Source: Oscheius dolichura
Lineage: Eukaryota; Nematoda; Chromadorea; Rhabditida; Rhabditidae
NCBI GenBank assembly: GCA_932521035.1
Contig: OW051494.1
Coordinates: 4,388,001 to 4,452,000 of the forward strand
Direction of reading: 5' to 3'
Length of the DNA stretch: 64,000 nucleotides
The translations under genes and the position numbers were made by a program. The notes beneath the pieces are model-generated. The model did no database searches. It was not told the origin of the DNA and saw nothing but the letters and a program-made list of their open reading frames with translations. Shown here piece after piece: positions 35,052-46,700 of this stretch (position 1 is the first letter of the stretch; each line of letters starts with the position of its first letter).

Positions 35052-38000
35052 ATGGGAATAAAATGCCTCCTTCCCTTCGTCAAAAACGCTTGTAGAGAGG
35101 TTTGTTTCAAATTTTGAGAGGTGTTTTCAGAGAATTGTTGCTGCTAAATTTAGCAATGTTTTCGACTATTTTGTGAATGTTTGTGCAATCGTTTCCCGTT
35201 TGCATTGGCAAGTGGATGACGATGTTTCGAACAGTTTGATTTTTTCGGAACTGATATGTGTATCCGCCTCCATATATTTTACTTCAAGTTTAACTATTTT
35301 TTATTTGGCTTTTCAGACTACTATACTTGAGTTCAAAGGATGTTCAATAGCCGTCGATGTCAGCTGCCTTCTTCACAAAGGTCTTTTTGGGTCAATGGAG
35401 GAGTTTGCGAGTGGAAAAGATTCAAAATTGTGAGCGTTGTTTATAAACCTTCATTTATTTTTCATTTTAGGTATATTTATTATGTTAAAAAGCATATTCA
35501 AGCCCTTTTAGATATGGGATGTCATGTTATTATGGTTTTCGATGGACGACCATTACCAGCAAAAAAGGTAGGACTCGTTGTTTTCGAAAGAATCGTTATA
35601 TCTTTTTTCCTATTTGTACATACCAGAGTTTTGAAGGGTACAAATGATGAGAGGCGGCAAAAAAGAGCAGATAACATGAGAGCTGGTGAACTGCTAATGT
35701 CTCAAGGCAGGAAAGATGAAGCGGTATCCAAGTTTCAGCAAGCAGTAACGCTTACACCAGATATCGTCGAAAGCACCGTTGAGGTTAAACTTTTCTGATT
35801 ATAAATAACTTTAGGTGTATTTAGTTTTTTCGTAAAATGCCTAATGTTGACATCATAATGGCTCCATATGAGTCAGATGCACAACTTGCTTTTCTTACTA
35901 AGGAACATTTTGCAGATGCTGTTATAACCGAGGATTCTGACCTAATTGCTTTTGGATGTGAAAAGGTAACAAATAAAGTGCCAATTTCCAATAGAAACAG
36001 ATTATTTTTAAATGGAACGCTGATAAAGGTGATTGCACAATTTATGAGAAATATCTATTGCCAACCTGTTTTACTGGTGAGCTGCGAAAAAACTTCGACT
36101 TCACAAAATTTCGACGAATTTGTATCTTGTCTGGTTGTGATTATCTGCAGGTAACTATATTGTAATCTTTCAATTATGTTTGAAGAACGGTCTTCCTGGA
36201 ATCGGCCTAACAAAGGCAATGAAATTTTTTAACAAAACCTGTCAGACGGATTTACGCACTCTGCTTCCTCGAATACCAAGCTATCTCCAGGATACAAAAC
36301 TAAAAGTCTCTAAGGCATTCATCGAAGATTTTATTCGAGCAGAAAATACGTTCCTTCATCAGGTTTGCGGACCATCTTATCTTTCATATTGTGATCTATA
36401 GGTGGTATTCGATCCAAAACAACGCTGCCAACGACCCCTTAATCCTTATCCATTGTCTCAAGTTGATGTTGTTGTATTAGACGATGATGATGACGTAAGG
36501 ATTCGATAGATCACATATCTTGTATAGTTTTTGCCGTCCCTTCCTAGCAGTCAGAAATCGGATTCAGAATATCATTACGCAGGTGTGGTATCCAACACCA
36601 CCCTATCTGTCCGACTAGCACTTGGCAATTCGGTAACTTGGCTTCTCGTTCTAATAAACGTATTAGGGAAACGGTAGCCATATTACCGATAAATTTTTAC
36701 TTCCTTCATCGATTCCTGAATGGTCTGTTTGGAGTGATACATTTGAAAGTGGAGGCCGTAAAATTTCTCGCAAGCAAGCTGATGAACAAAAAAGACTAAC
36801 AAGTTGTGGAGCATTTAAAGTAAGTTTCAATTTATATATGCCATATTTCGGGTCCGAGAACTTATTTCCGCGCCCCCCGCGGAAATAAGTTCCCATCCCT
36901 GTGACGGCGCGGAAGTAAGTTTCCACAATTCTAGTTTCCCTATTTTACATCATATTTTGTATTATTTTCAGCGGATACCCTCACCCCCCTCCCAAGTAAA
37001 GGCTCCGAAGGAGACATACCGCATGCATGTCGACGAGGAGCCACTAGGCAGGGGGCCCGGGGGGCGCAGCCCCCCGGAATGCTTACTACGAGTTTTGTTT
37101 AGAGCTTTAAACACTTAAAATATAGTTCTATAGGGATATTACAGGATAAGAATACGGGAGGCTGTGCCCCCCGGACCCCCTGCCTAGTGGCTCCCCGTCG
37201 ACATGTCTGCGGCATGTCTCCTTCGGAGCCTTTACTTGGGAGGGGGGTGGGGGTATCCGCTGAAAATAATACAAAAAATCAAGTAAAATAGGGAAACTAG
37301 AATTGTGGAAACTTACTTCCGCGCCATCACAGGGATGGGAACTTATTTCCGCAAGGGGCGCGGAAATAAGTTCTCGCACCCCCCTATTTCCATTATTTAG
37401 CTTGATTCACCAAATAAGAAACGAAAGAGGGTAGCTGATGAAATTAGCCGGCCCGTGGAAGACAATATAAAAGTAGAAATTATGATTTTTCTAAAAATTG
37501 TTAGTTAAGTCGCCCCCGTCAATGAGACCAGTTGGAAGACCGAAAAAACTGAAGAATGAACCGAACATCACGGAATCCTATGAGCAGTTAATGCAAATTT
37601 ACTGTCCTGAGAAATCAAATGGAAAAGTTATTGAGCGTCAAGGTTATTTTTGTCTGTAGATACCATATAACGAAACATTATAGAAAATCCGACAACTTCG
37701 AGGGAAAATGAAAATGTTGATTCTAAAATAGAGAAGATCGTTCTGGAAGATTTATCCCAAGATTCATCATCGGTTATATCCGAGTTTTCGCTCCCTCCTG
37801 GGTATATTACACCTGGTGAATCTCCCTCTCAATCTCAAGAAGAGCCGAAAGTAACTACAGTCCCAGGTATTTAATTTATTTAATTTATGAATAAATTGAT
37901 ATTTCAGTTCCAGTAAAAGCTTGTTCTTTACCCGGTACATTGAAAAAGAAAGTTTTGGGGTTAGGTAAACCTACATTAGTAAAAAGTCCATACTTTGCAA

Positions 38001-38280
38001 ACAGGTAATTTACACAGATGTTATCGATACTTTTTTAAGATCTTCCTGCTCAAATCCCTTCAAAAAAGTTATGATCAGCACACCGCCGTCTTGTGCGACA
38101 CCGCAAGTCGCCAAAGTAGAGAAACAAAAGGTATCCTTTTTTCCAGAAACATTAAACTAAGCTTTCAGTCGCTCCTAGAGGAAATTGACGAGGCTGACAA
38201 TACTCCCGCTAATTCGTATCTAATCAACCGATTTTCTGGTTTCAAAGCCCCTGGTTTAAGACGTTCCATTACCAAGTAAA
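35052..38280 (+). CDS. EXO1: Exonuclease 1 (FEN1/XPG family)
   Basis: 5'-3' exonuclease of mismatch repair, end resection and replication. Exon 1 (35052-35099) encodes [16 protein letters not shown], the XPG-N start; exon 2 begins at 35317 with [16 protein letters not shown]. Catalytic acidic residues are visible: VFDGRPLP (about 35545), [10 protein letters not shown] (about 35865), [11 protein letters not shown] (about 35925) and LSGCDYL (about 36140). The helix-hairpin-helix part reads [14 protein letters not shown], followed by the VFDPKQR block. The C-terminal region is Ser/Lys-rich and poorly conserved. A 535-bp foldback element fills the intron 36820-37400; exons on both sides join in frame (CGAFK to LDSPNKKRK). 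AATAAA follows at 38369. Confidence 0.9.
36850..37384. mobile_element. Foldback (long terminal inverted repeat) element in an EXO1 intron
   Basis: Two arms of about 235 nt, 36851-37085 and 37145-37380, are reverse complements with roughly a dozen differences and surround a loop of about 60 nt. Each arm carries smaller palindromes near the tip (CTTATTTCCGCG with CGCGGAAATAAG). The motif TATTTC flanks both ends (36844-36849 and 37385-37390) and could be a 6-bp target-site duplication. The element is GC-rich inside an AT-rich gene and has no coding capacity, so it is a non-autonomous DNA-transposon-type element. Confidence 0.85.
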
Positions 38281-38368
38281 CGGGTCTTCTTTTTTTGTCA
38301 AATATATTTTTGTATCGTATTTTCATCATTTCATAAATGGGTAGATTTGTTTGCATGTAGAATGCGTC

Positions 38369-38374
38369 AATAAA
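38369..38374 (+). terminator. Polyadenylation signal of EXO1
   Basis: AATAAA about 90 nt after the EXO1 stop codon. The next gene starts only 80 nt further on. Confidence 0.6.
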
Positions 38375-38454
38375 ACTCGTCAAAAGTCCTGTTGTTTTCT
38401 CGTCATGCTACCCCCAAAGGAAATTAGTTGCATTTTTGCATCTATTTCTCCCAA

Positions 38455-41400
38455 ATGAAGACGGCAGCAGAAGGTAGCCCCGGCAGCATCAAAACGGGAA
38501 GGTTGCTTTCGAACTCGGATAGTCCGTATTCCCCTCACAAGGGCAGAAGCATTAGTAGGAAACCACGTTTATTAATAGATTGGGGATCTCAGAATCCGCG
38601 GCTATGAAGAAACGCAAATCGTCAGAGTTGGCCAGTCCGACGATCAGTTCACGAAGAATGAGCGGTAAACGTCTTATCTGGAGGGACCTCTACGCCGAAC
38701 GGATGGCGGAAGCTCGCTGGTACTCGAACAATTCTTGCCGAGAGCCAGCTCCCCTAGTTGTCATGGGACAAGGTAGATTGTGGTCGTCATCAATCTATAA
38801 GAATTTATAGTCTCTGGAATTGCCGAAGCTGGACAAGTGACATTTTTGATGGGGGACAGTGGACCGGGAAAAGCGGTTCTTCTGAATATACTGGCACAGA
38901 GAGCTAAGGATTTGAAGATTTATGGAGAAGTCGAAGTCAACGGGCAAGGAATTATTAGCGGAGAAGGGGAAGAGGAAGAATTACAGAGAAGTAGTGCAGC
39001 CGGGAGAGATGGAGAGCATGAGCTCGTTCGTGGGCAAGGAGGACTACTTCATGGACACGTTGACAGTGCACGAGACACTGGTCATGGCGGCAACGCTCAG
39101 GATGAACTGGACGGCGGAGGAGAAGAAGGCACGGGTGGACAGCATTGCCACGGAGGTGAGCAGATTCTCTCTTTTTATGAGGAGGAGAGGATTAGATGGA
39201 ACTGGAGCACATAGTGGACGAGAGGATCGGCCGGCCCGAGAAGAGGAACATCAGCCGCGGCGAGATGAAACGACTGAGCATCGCCTGCGAGGTGCTGATC
39301 GACCAGCCCATCCTCTTTTTCGATGACCCCGTCCTCGGACTGGAGAACTACGAGGCCGTCCGCATCATGAAGATGTTCCGTTGTCTGTCCCGCGAGGGCA
39401 GAACCGTCGTCTGCACCATGACTCAGGCCAGCTCGCAAGTCTTCCAAATGGCCGACTGGCTGGTCCTCTTCACCAACGAGCAAGTCGCCTTCCAGGGGCC
39501 CGCCTTCAAGGCCGACAACTTCATGGCTTCTTGTGGATTGCCCTGCCCCCAATACCACTCCATCCCGGACCATGTCCTCCAATCTATCGCACCTCGGGGG
39601 GAGTCAGCCAGCGCGGCCAGACGGGCTATCGAGGTGGGTGACCCTCTCCGCTCACACCACCCCGTTCAGAAGATAGTGGCGGCGTATTCCTCGTCGGAGT
39701 ACTGTAGACATGTCCACAACGAGACTCACAAGTACGACAATCGCAGTCCCCGGACGAAGACGAAGATGGACGGCGCGGGAGGCCGGGAGACCTACCCGGC
39801 CAGCTGGCAGGTTCAGTTAGTCTGTGTTCTCCACCGGCAAATTAAGTCGACCCTCCGTAATCCAGATAACTTTCGCTACAGAGTCCTCCAGTGTCTGGTC
39901 AGTCCTGCTCTTATCAGAGAGACACTCTTCAGGTGACAGGCCTCATCCAAGGACTCGTCTTCTTCCGGACCAACCTGACGGCCGACACCCTCCTGACCGG
40001 CAGAGGAGTGGCTTTCGAAGTGGTTCGCTCGTTGAATGTTCTCTTTATGCTGCCAAGCATCCAAGTTAGACTCCCTTTCTGAATAACTGTCGTCTTTTCT
40101 CAGATCATGCTCTCGGAACTGCCCGTCGTCTACAGCGACTGCCAGCGGAAAATGTACCGTCCTTCTGCTTATATCCTGGCCAAGGGAGTGGCAGAGGTCA
40201 GGCTAGATTCGGCCAGGAGAAATGACGCCAACGTTCAGGCTGTCCAAGACGTGGCATTGCCCTGCCCCCAATACCACTCCATCCCGGACCATGTCCTCCA
40301 ATCTATCGCACCTCGGGGGGAGTCAGCCAGCGCGGCCAGACGGGCTATCGAGGTGGGTGACCCTCTCCGCTCACACCACCCCGTTCAGAAGATAGTGGCG
40401 GCGTATTCCTCGTCGGAGTACTGTAGACATGTCCACAACGAGACTCACAAGTACGACAATCGCAGTCCCCGGACGAAGACGAAGATGGACGGCGCGGGAG
40501 GCCGGGAGACCTACCCGGCCAGCTGGCAGGTTCAGTTAGTCTGTGTTCTCCACCGGCAAATTAAGTCGACCCTCCGTAATCCAGATAACTTTCGCTACAG
40601 AGTCCTCCAGTGTCTGGTCAGTCCTGCTCTTATCAGAGAGACACTCTTCAGGTGACAGGCCTCATCCAAGGACTCGTCTTCTTCCGGACCAACCTGACGG
40701 CCGACACCCTCCTGACCGGCAGAGGAGTGGCTTTCGAAGTGGTTCGCTCGTTGAATGTTCTCTTTATGCTGCCAAGCATCCAAGTTAGACTCCCTTTCTG
40801 AATAACTGTCGTCTTTTCTCAGATCATGCTCTCGGAACTGCCCGTCGTCTACAGCGACTGCCAGCGGAAAATGTACCGTCCTTCTGCTTATATCCTGGCC
40901 AAGGGAGTGGCAGAGGTCAGGCTAGATTCGGCCAGGAGAAATGACGCCAACGTTCAGGCTGTCCAAGACGTGGCATTGCCCTTCCTCCACACGACGGTCT
41001 ATTATTGGATGGCCGGACTGTCCTACGACATCTACCAGTACCTGAGGATGGTCGTGGTCTCCATCTTCGAGACCTTCATCGCCTGCTCCGTCGGCCACGC
41101 GGCCGCCTGTATCTTCGGCGACCTCCACCGGGCCAGCTACGCCGTCGTCATGCTCTCCCTGCCGATGATGCTGCTCTCTGGCTTCTTTATCGACTTTAGC
41201 TCTATTCCCGCCGTCCTCCAGCCTTTTGCCTACCTCTCCTGGTTTCGATACGGCTATATGGTCAGCCTCCTGTCACTCTTTAATTACAGAATCTGCTTTA
41301 GGTTAATCTGGCAGCTGTGTTCCAGGAGACGACGATCATTCCCGGCTGTCCCAAAAACAGTACCACGATTTTTATATGTGAGTATGCACATGGACCGAAG

Positions 41401-41526
41401 CTAGTCGAGAGTTGGGGAGCCGACCCCCAGTACTCGTATCTCAGTGTCCTCGCCATGACCCTCCTCGTCTTGGCCTGGAGATTAGTCGCCATCATGGCCC
41501 TGTCTCTGCGAATGTGGAGAGCCTGA
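38455..41526 (+). CDS. ABCG/White-type half transporter with degenerate ATPase motifs
   Basis: Layout of an ABCG half transporter: N-terminal nucleotide-binding domain then membrane domain (about 40650-41515, with GLSYDIYQYLRMVVV, the ABCG-like MLLSGFFIDFSSIPAVLQPF and YLSWFRYGYM). Key ATPase positions are changed: Walker A reads GDSGPGKAVLL (Lys kept, Ser/Thr lost), the signature reads ISRGEMKRLS (not LSGGE), Walker B reads LFFDDP (Asp for the catalytic Glu), the D-loop reads GLE, and the H-loop His is Thr in CTMTQASSQVF. The reading frame shifts by one base near 38941-38946, between GEVEVNG and KELLAEKG. A 719-bp tandem duplication (39537-40982) repeats the end of the NBD and first helices in frame. 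It may be an inactive transporter, a regulatory pseudoenzyme or a decaying gene. AATAAA at 41569. Confidence 0.8.
39541..40978 (+). repeat. 719-bp perfect tandem duplication inside the ABCG gene
   Basis: 39541-40259 and 40260-40978 appear identical base for base wherever I compared them, exons and introns alike. The 8-nt sequence ATTGCCCT occurs at the start, middle and end (39537, 40256, 40975), giving a microhomology junction. Both copies stay in the same reading frame across the joint (GLPCPQYH and DVALPCPQYH). Confidence 0.93.
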
Positions 41527-41568
41527 AGAAGAAGACGACGACGAAGAAGAAACACCACGATTGGCCGA

Positions 41569-41574
41569 AATAAA
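41569..41574 (+). terminator. Polyadenylation signal of the ABCG gene
   Basis: AATAAA 43 nt after the stop codon. Confidence 0.6.
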
Positions 41575-41899
41575 TCTAGTTCTTTTGGGTTTAGTTGTCT
41601 TTCTGTAGTATGACATCGTCCATTAGAAATACAACCAGGGGCAGAGAGGTTTGCTAGGAGGAGTACGGCATTTGGTGTAGACAAAGAAGGGCCTCCTTCG
41701 TGACCGTGGAGCTGATCTCGTGGAAAGCCCTTCTCTATTATTGGCGCAGGAGTTTAGGATGAGCGGCTCCTGAAGGCTCCTGCCTATTTGATCCACGAAC
41801 AAGAAGCTCTTGGAGAGAAAACGAAGAAAGAGACAGACATATAATAAAATTGATTTATCTCAATAGTTAATTAGTTTGACAGAGAGGTAGAGAAGAGTG

Positions 41900-42197
41900 T
41901 TATCCGCAGCATCCCATGCAAGGGCACCCAGTAGCCGCCGCCATCGTGGCACAATTACACATACAACCGCAGCATCCTGAAAGCTACGGTAACCACAACA
42001 GATACGGGAGACTCACCTCCACAACAGCCACAGTATCTCTTGACTCGCATCACCTGTTCTAGTCCGTTCTCTTGGACGTGGGAGACGAGGGCCGTGTCGA
42101 CACCGACGGGGAGGCTATCCTCCTTGGTGTCTTCGGCAGGGACAGAGCCGGCTAGGAAGACGAGGACGACGACGGTCGAGAAGAGGAAGCAACGCAT
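41900..42197 (-). CDS. Secreted 12-cysteine peptide precursor
   Basis: Two exons, 42017-42197 and 41900-41976, with a 40-nt intron, give 258 nt (85 aa). A signal peptide (residues 1-21) is followed by an acidic propeptide ending in a dibasic KR (residues 53-54), the usual processing site. The predicted mature peptide, residues 55-85, has 12 cysteines in 31 residues, mostly as CC and CxC pairs with Gly, Ala and Met between them, and no aromatic residues except the first Tyr. I cannot match it to a family. The spacing is unlike ShK or defensins and recalls metal-binding (metallothionein-like) or structural cross-linking peptides, but this is a guess. Confidence 0.75.
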
Positions 42198-43788
42198 GGT
42201 GGATGGCAACTGGCTAGGGACAGACCACTTTTATAGGAGAAGTCCATATTTTGAGACATTTGCATGAACCAACAGGTGGACAATGGGCCCCTCTCGATTG
42301 CCAATTCATTGTTTGACCACGTTTCCGGCATATGGAAATGGCTCGGCTTCTCCTCCGCAAAAATAAGCAGAGAGGGGGAACAGACGTGTGCCTTGTTCCA
42401 ATCAGATTTCGGTGCTCCGATTTGTTTGATCAAATTGCTTCATGAAGTGTTTCTGCACACCGGGCGGTCGTGTCATTTTTCTCTTTGCCAAACATCTACA
42501 GCCCCCTTACCCCTGCCCCCATCAACTATTTGGTCGCCTTCACCCCGGCCGGGTCCCGCCGCGAGGGGAGAGGGGACGCGGTAGCAATGGTTGGCATCCT
42601 CGGGCCTCCTGGAGTCTCTCTGGAGGTGTTTGTCGTCGGATTAGGAATGGTCAGCACAGTTGGCGGCAACCAGTCCGCCGTGTTGACTCTCACCGCTCTT
42701 TATGCTAATCACCTGAAGCACGGCACCTTGAGTTTCATGTTTTCATCCACGAGGACCTCCTCCTCGTCCCCGTTCTAGTAAATGCCCCGATGGCCCCCTT
42801 ACTCGTCCCCCCGTCCCCCCTCGATTCCTACTTTACTGTATTCCGCCGGAAGCGGTGTTCGACTTTTCAGTCGGCGGCTGTGTTTGTGCCGGGAGCCATT
42901 GTACCTATCTCTGAATCACATTTCCTTTCATTCCGACCGGCTCTTCCGCGGCACTTTCCCCCCTATTCCCCTGCCAGGGGGAGTGTTTCCAACAACTAAT
43001 TCACAGTCCTCTCCATGCTCCAGGGCCCTTGGTTCTGTTTGATCAGGCGCCGCTGATTCAGCTCTTCGTCTAATCCGTCTTCTGCGCTCTGCCAGCGATG
43101 GAAACCTCCTTCGGGAGGAGGCCACACTTTTGGCTGGGATTATCCTCCTCCCTTTCCCTGTCCACCACGGCCTCCGCACGAAAATTGTCCTCTTCAAGGC
43201 GACCATCGGTGCTCTTTTCATTGTTGCCAGCTGTTTTCTCTTCCCCTTTCCCTGTTGCCCACGGCGCTTCGAGGCAGTTTGCTCCCCCTTTATCTCCTCG
43301 GAGTACAGTCCCCCCTCCACCATTTGTCATTGAATACAGACCCAATTAACACCTTTCTCTCCTTTTCAAAGAGCGCCTCTCGTTTATTCAACAATCTGTT
43401 GTCCCCCCGGCATCCTCTCCCAATCCCACCGCTCCCCTGCCTTCCGCTTTCCAGTCCTTTTGCCCGAAATGGGCTGGAACGGCATTGTTTTGTGGCCGTT
43501 TTGTTGGGATTCCAGCGGTGTGGCAGGGTGATCGTTTCGAGCGAAATGTGACAGAAAAGGTCGGGCCTGTGGGCTTCCGACGACCAGCCCGACAAGCAAT
43601 TAGCCACAGTCGGCAAAGCGAAGGATGCTTTCGAAGTAATGCGATACTAAACGATTATCTGCCCCGGGGGAGAATGAGGGGGAGACACTGTGGACAGGCG
43701 GAGGACGGTTTCTTCTCTTTCGTGGAGATTCTCTTCTGCTACAATCTGATCTCTTTTCAGCCGTTGGCTCTCTTTCCACTCGTCTCCG
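42198..43788. other. Pyrimidine-rich intergenic region
   Basis: About 1.6 kb, rich in C and T on the + strand, with many poly-pyrimidine tracts and no supported exon. It probably carries the promoter of the scaffold gene on + and the upstream region of the cysteine peptide gene on -. Confidence 0.45.
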
Positions 43789-46700
43789 ATGGCTGCCACG
43801 CCGCAGAAGACGACGGACATCGGTGAGTCTCTCTCCCTTTCTCCATTAGGTCATCGCGGGGAATGCGGGGAGGGTTCGTTGTTTATTATTATGCGGTTGC
43901 GCCAGGCGCCAAGGCTACCCCCAATTACTTGACCGCATCGATTGTACGGTCTACAAGATGCCCCCCGGGGGCGATCAGCTGATCCCTCTCTCTCGGGATA
44001 ACCCTTCTTTTTTCTGACCATTACGATCGTCAAAGAACTCGTTCGCAACGCCTGAGCTGACTCAGCGCCCCTCCCCCTGTACGATTCAACCTGACACCTT
44101 CTCCCACCCAGTACTCTGACTCATCTCTCCCCTATTCCTCCAGATCCATCGATTCGCCCTGTTACGGTCTCCCCCTTCTGCCGTGTCTGTTATCGTCTTA
44201 CCGCGCAGTTCGGCCCGTCTCTTCCAGTAATTGTAAGGCCTCTGCCCTTCTCCTCCCCCCTCGCACACTTCGCCTTTCACTTTGCCATGTGCACAAACAC
44301 GGGCTTTTAGGCGAGAATTCGCGAGCGCGACACAAACGGGACCTGTGGGTAAACTGACTGAAATAGTCTGTTCTGACATTGATTTCTCAAGTTTTATGGC
44401 TGGGTGCCATCCGGTATCGTGTACACACAGTCAGAGAGAAGAAGAACTCGGTCTACCTCTTCTCTTTCCCTGTAATGCCCCTTTTTGCCAGAGGCGAGGC
44501 TGGTCTCCTCCTCGCTAATGCGACTGGAATCCTCTCTCTTCCGCAAACTTTCTCATCACTTGTCGATAACCCTTTTCCTTTAAAAGTGAAAGAGATTACT
44601 GTAGGTGCCTATCCATACAAAACGCGACCGTCTCCCAGTTGCAACATTTTAATTGATGACCAATGACAGAAGACAAAAAGCAGAAGAGAACCGGATGCGG
44701 ACGATGGCCGACGGCCTCTGAAGGGATTACAGATATTCAGAAGCCGTCCCCCTTTCCCTTATCTCCCAGCCTCAAGCCGGCTGCCATATTCTGCCCCTCT
44801 CCCCCCAGTTCAAAGGGTGTGGTGTATCTCCCCCTGCCATCCAAAAAGAGAGTCCTATCATGACTTCGTTTCTTCGGGTCTCTTCTCCCGCGCGGCATTC
44901 CGATCAGGGGCGTGGCTTCTGATTGTGTTTTTGGCTGTGGAGCGCGGAAAATGATCTCCTGATTACTGGCGAGTATTCTCCCTGACAAATTAGTTCCGGT
45001 GCCTCGCCAAGGTTGACCGATGTCCGCTTTTTCTCAATGACGCGACCTCCGTTTTGACCCATTTTGTTCGGAATTTATTGTTTTCTTCGCTCCCTGAACT
45101 TGTCCACCATCCCAAAAAAAAAGAAAGAGACATGCGGGTTCTCGAGTACCCTACAGGGGTCTCTCCCTTTCATGTTCTCCTCCCCTGCCCTCCTCCTCTC
45201 CCGGTATCATTTCAATTTGTTTGTTATTAAAGTTTATGATGGTAATAGACAGGGGCCGGCAGTCGCTTTCTTCTTTCTTTTGAGACCTTGACGCGTTGTC
45301 TCCCTCAACCCGTTTTATCACTAATAATCACTGTCGTCGTCGGCGGAACCGCTCTTCGTCGGCTTCTTCTCCGGCTAATTGTTTACTTTTTAGTGAATCT
45401 ACTCTTAACCTTGTCTCTATGGCCCCTTCGTCCTCCGAATGTCTCAAAAATTGGCCTTGTTTACTTTGACAAGAGATTGTTACTCTGTCCTCCCGCTTCG
45501 ACATGACTTTTCATCAGTCACAAAACAACCGCCCGACTGTCTGCTAATCGAACTACTCGCTCTCTCTTTCTCTTGTTGCAGATGCAAAGAACCGACCCTT
45601 TTCCCCATCTGTACCCTAACCCCAAATGACAGTTCCCCTCCCCTTCCTCTCCTCCAATCGACTCTTGTTCCAATGGTCATGCTCTGTCTGCCCTCGTCCC
45701 CCAACTCGTCCAATTGACTCACACTTAACCTATCTCTAGTCTCCTCCGCCAACCCTAGTTGATCTCTGTCAAAGGTCGAATTATTCTTTAAACTTTTTCA
45801 AATTCTCGGGTCTAAAAAGTGTTTCCAGAACCGCCGTCGGTGTCGGTGTTCGTGCGTCCATTGGAGGTATCGGTCCCGGTACTAGACTCTCCTCCTCCGC
45901 CGCCCTCCAACCCCCCTCCGAAGACATACATCTCGACCATGACGAGCCGTATCGAGACAGAGACATCCATCAAGCGATGGTCAACTCCCCAGGTCAAGCA
46001 GGAAGAGGGGCATCCCCCCGGCCCGGTGAGTTCCCGAGCTCCTCGTTCCTTGTCGTTTTTCTCTGAACAGGGTGTTCCATTTTTGTACTCGAGTAAGCGT
46101 GTCAAATCCCGTAGAAAGTGAGTGAATCAGCCCGAGACTCGTGTTTTCGAAAGGGAAACCGGCCGAATTTGCCAGCCAGGCCGTCCGCATTTTCGGCCTT
46201 TTTCACATGTAAATGAGAGAAGAGTGAAGCTATCTCGTCCTCCTCCCCCTCCCTGGGTGACCCCCGGAGTTACACCCACAAACCCATTCCCCACGAGCGG
46301 TGGGCGATAAGCAGATTACTGACAAAAACCCGTTTTCGAGGTCAACCCAAGCACTTTATTTATGCTTTTTTCCATAGGAGTGAGGGTGGCACACGTCCTC
46401 CTCCTCCTCCCCCAGGGGGAATCCCGAGAATCTGCCATTCCGCAGCAATCACAGCGTGCCATCGCTGACTACGCAACACATCCGAAAAACCGGCCTGTCG
46501 CCGATTTCCATGCAAATTTGATGGATCGAATCTCCCACGCCTCCTCATTTTTTACTCGGAGGCGTCTTCCCTCTTCTCTCAATAAGCCAGTCCAATTGGT
46601 ATATCTCCTTTTTATCCTCCTCGATCCCGTTCTCTCGCGCCCATCCAATTACCCTTCTCGCCTGCCTAAACTTTCCAAACCAACAGTCTTCTTCTTCAAT

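Noticed and set aside
36960-37260. Coding sequence inside the foldback element
   Set aside because: The frames run through inverted arms and stop; no transposase motif seen.
42928-43616. Several overlapping open frames upstream of the scaffold gene
   Set aside because: Both strands open over the same pyrimidine-rich DNA; Ser/Pro-rich without motifs.
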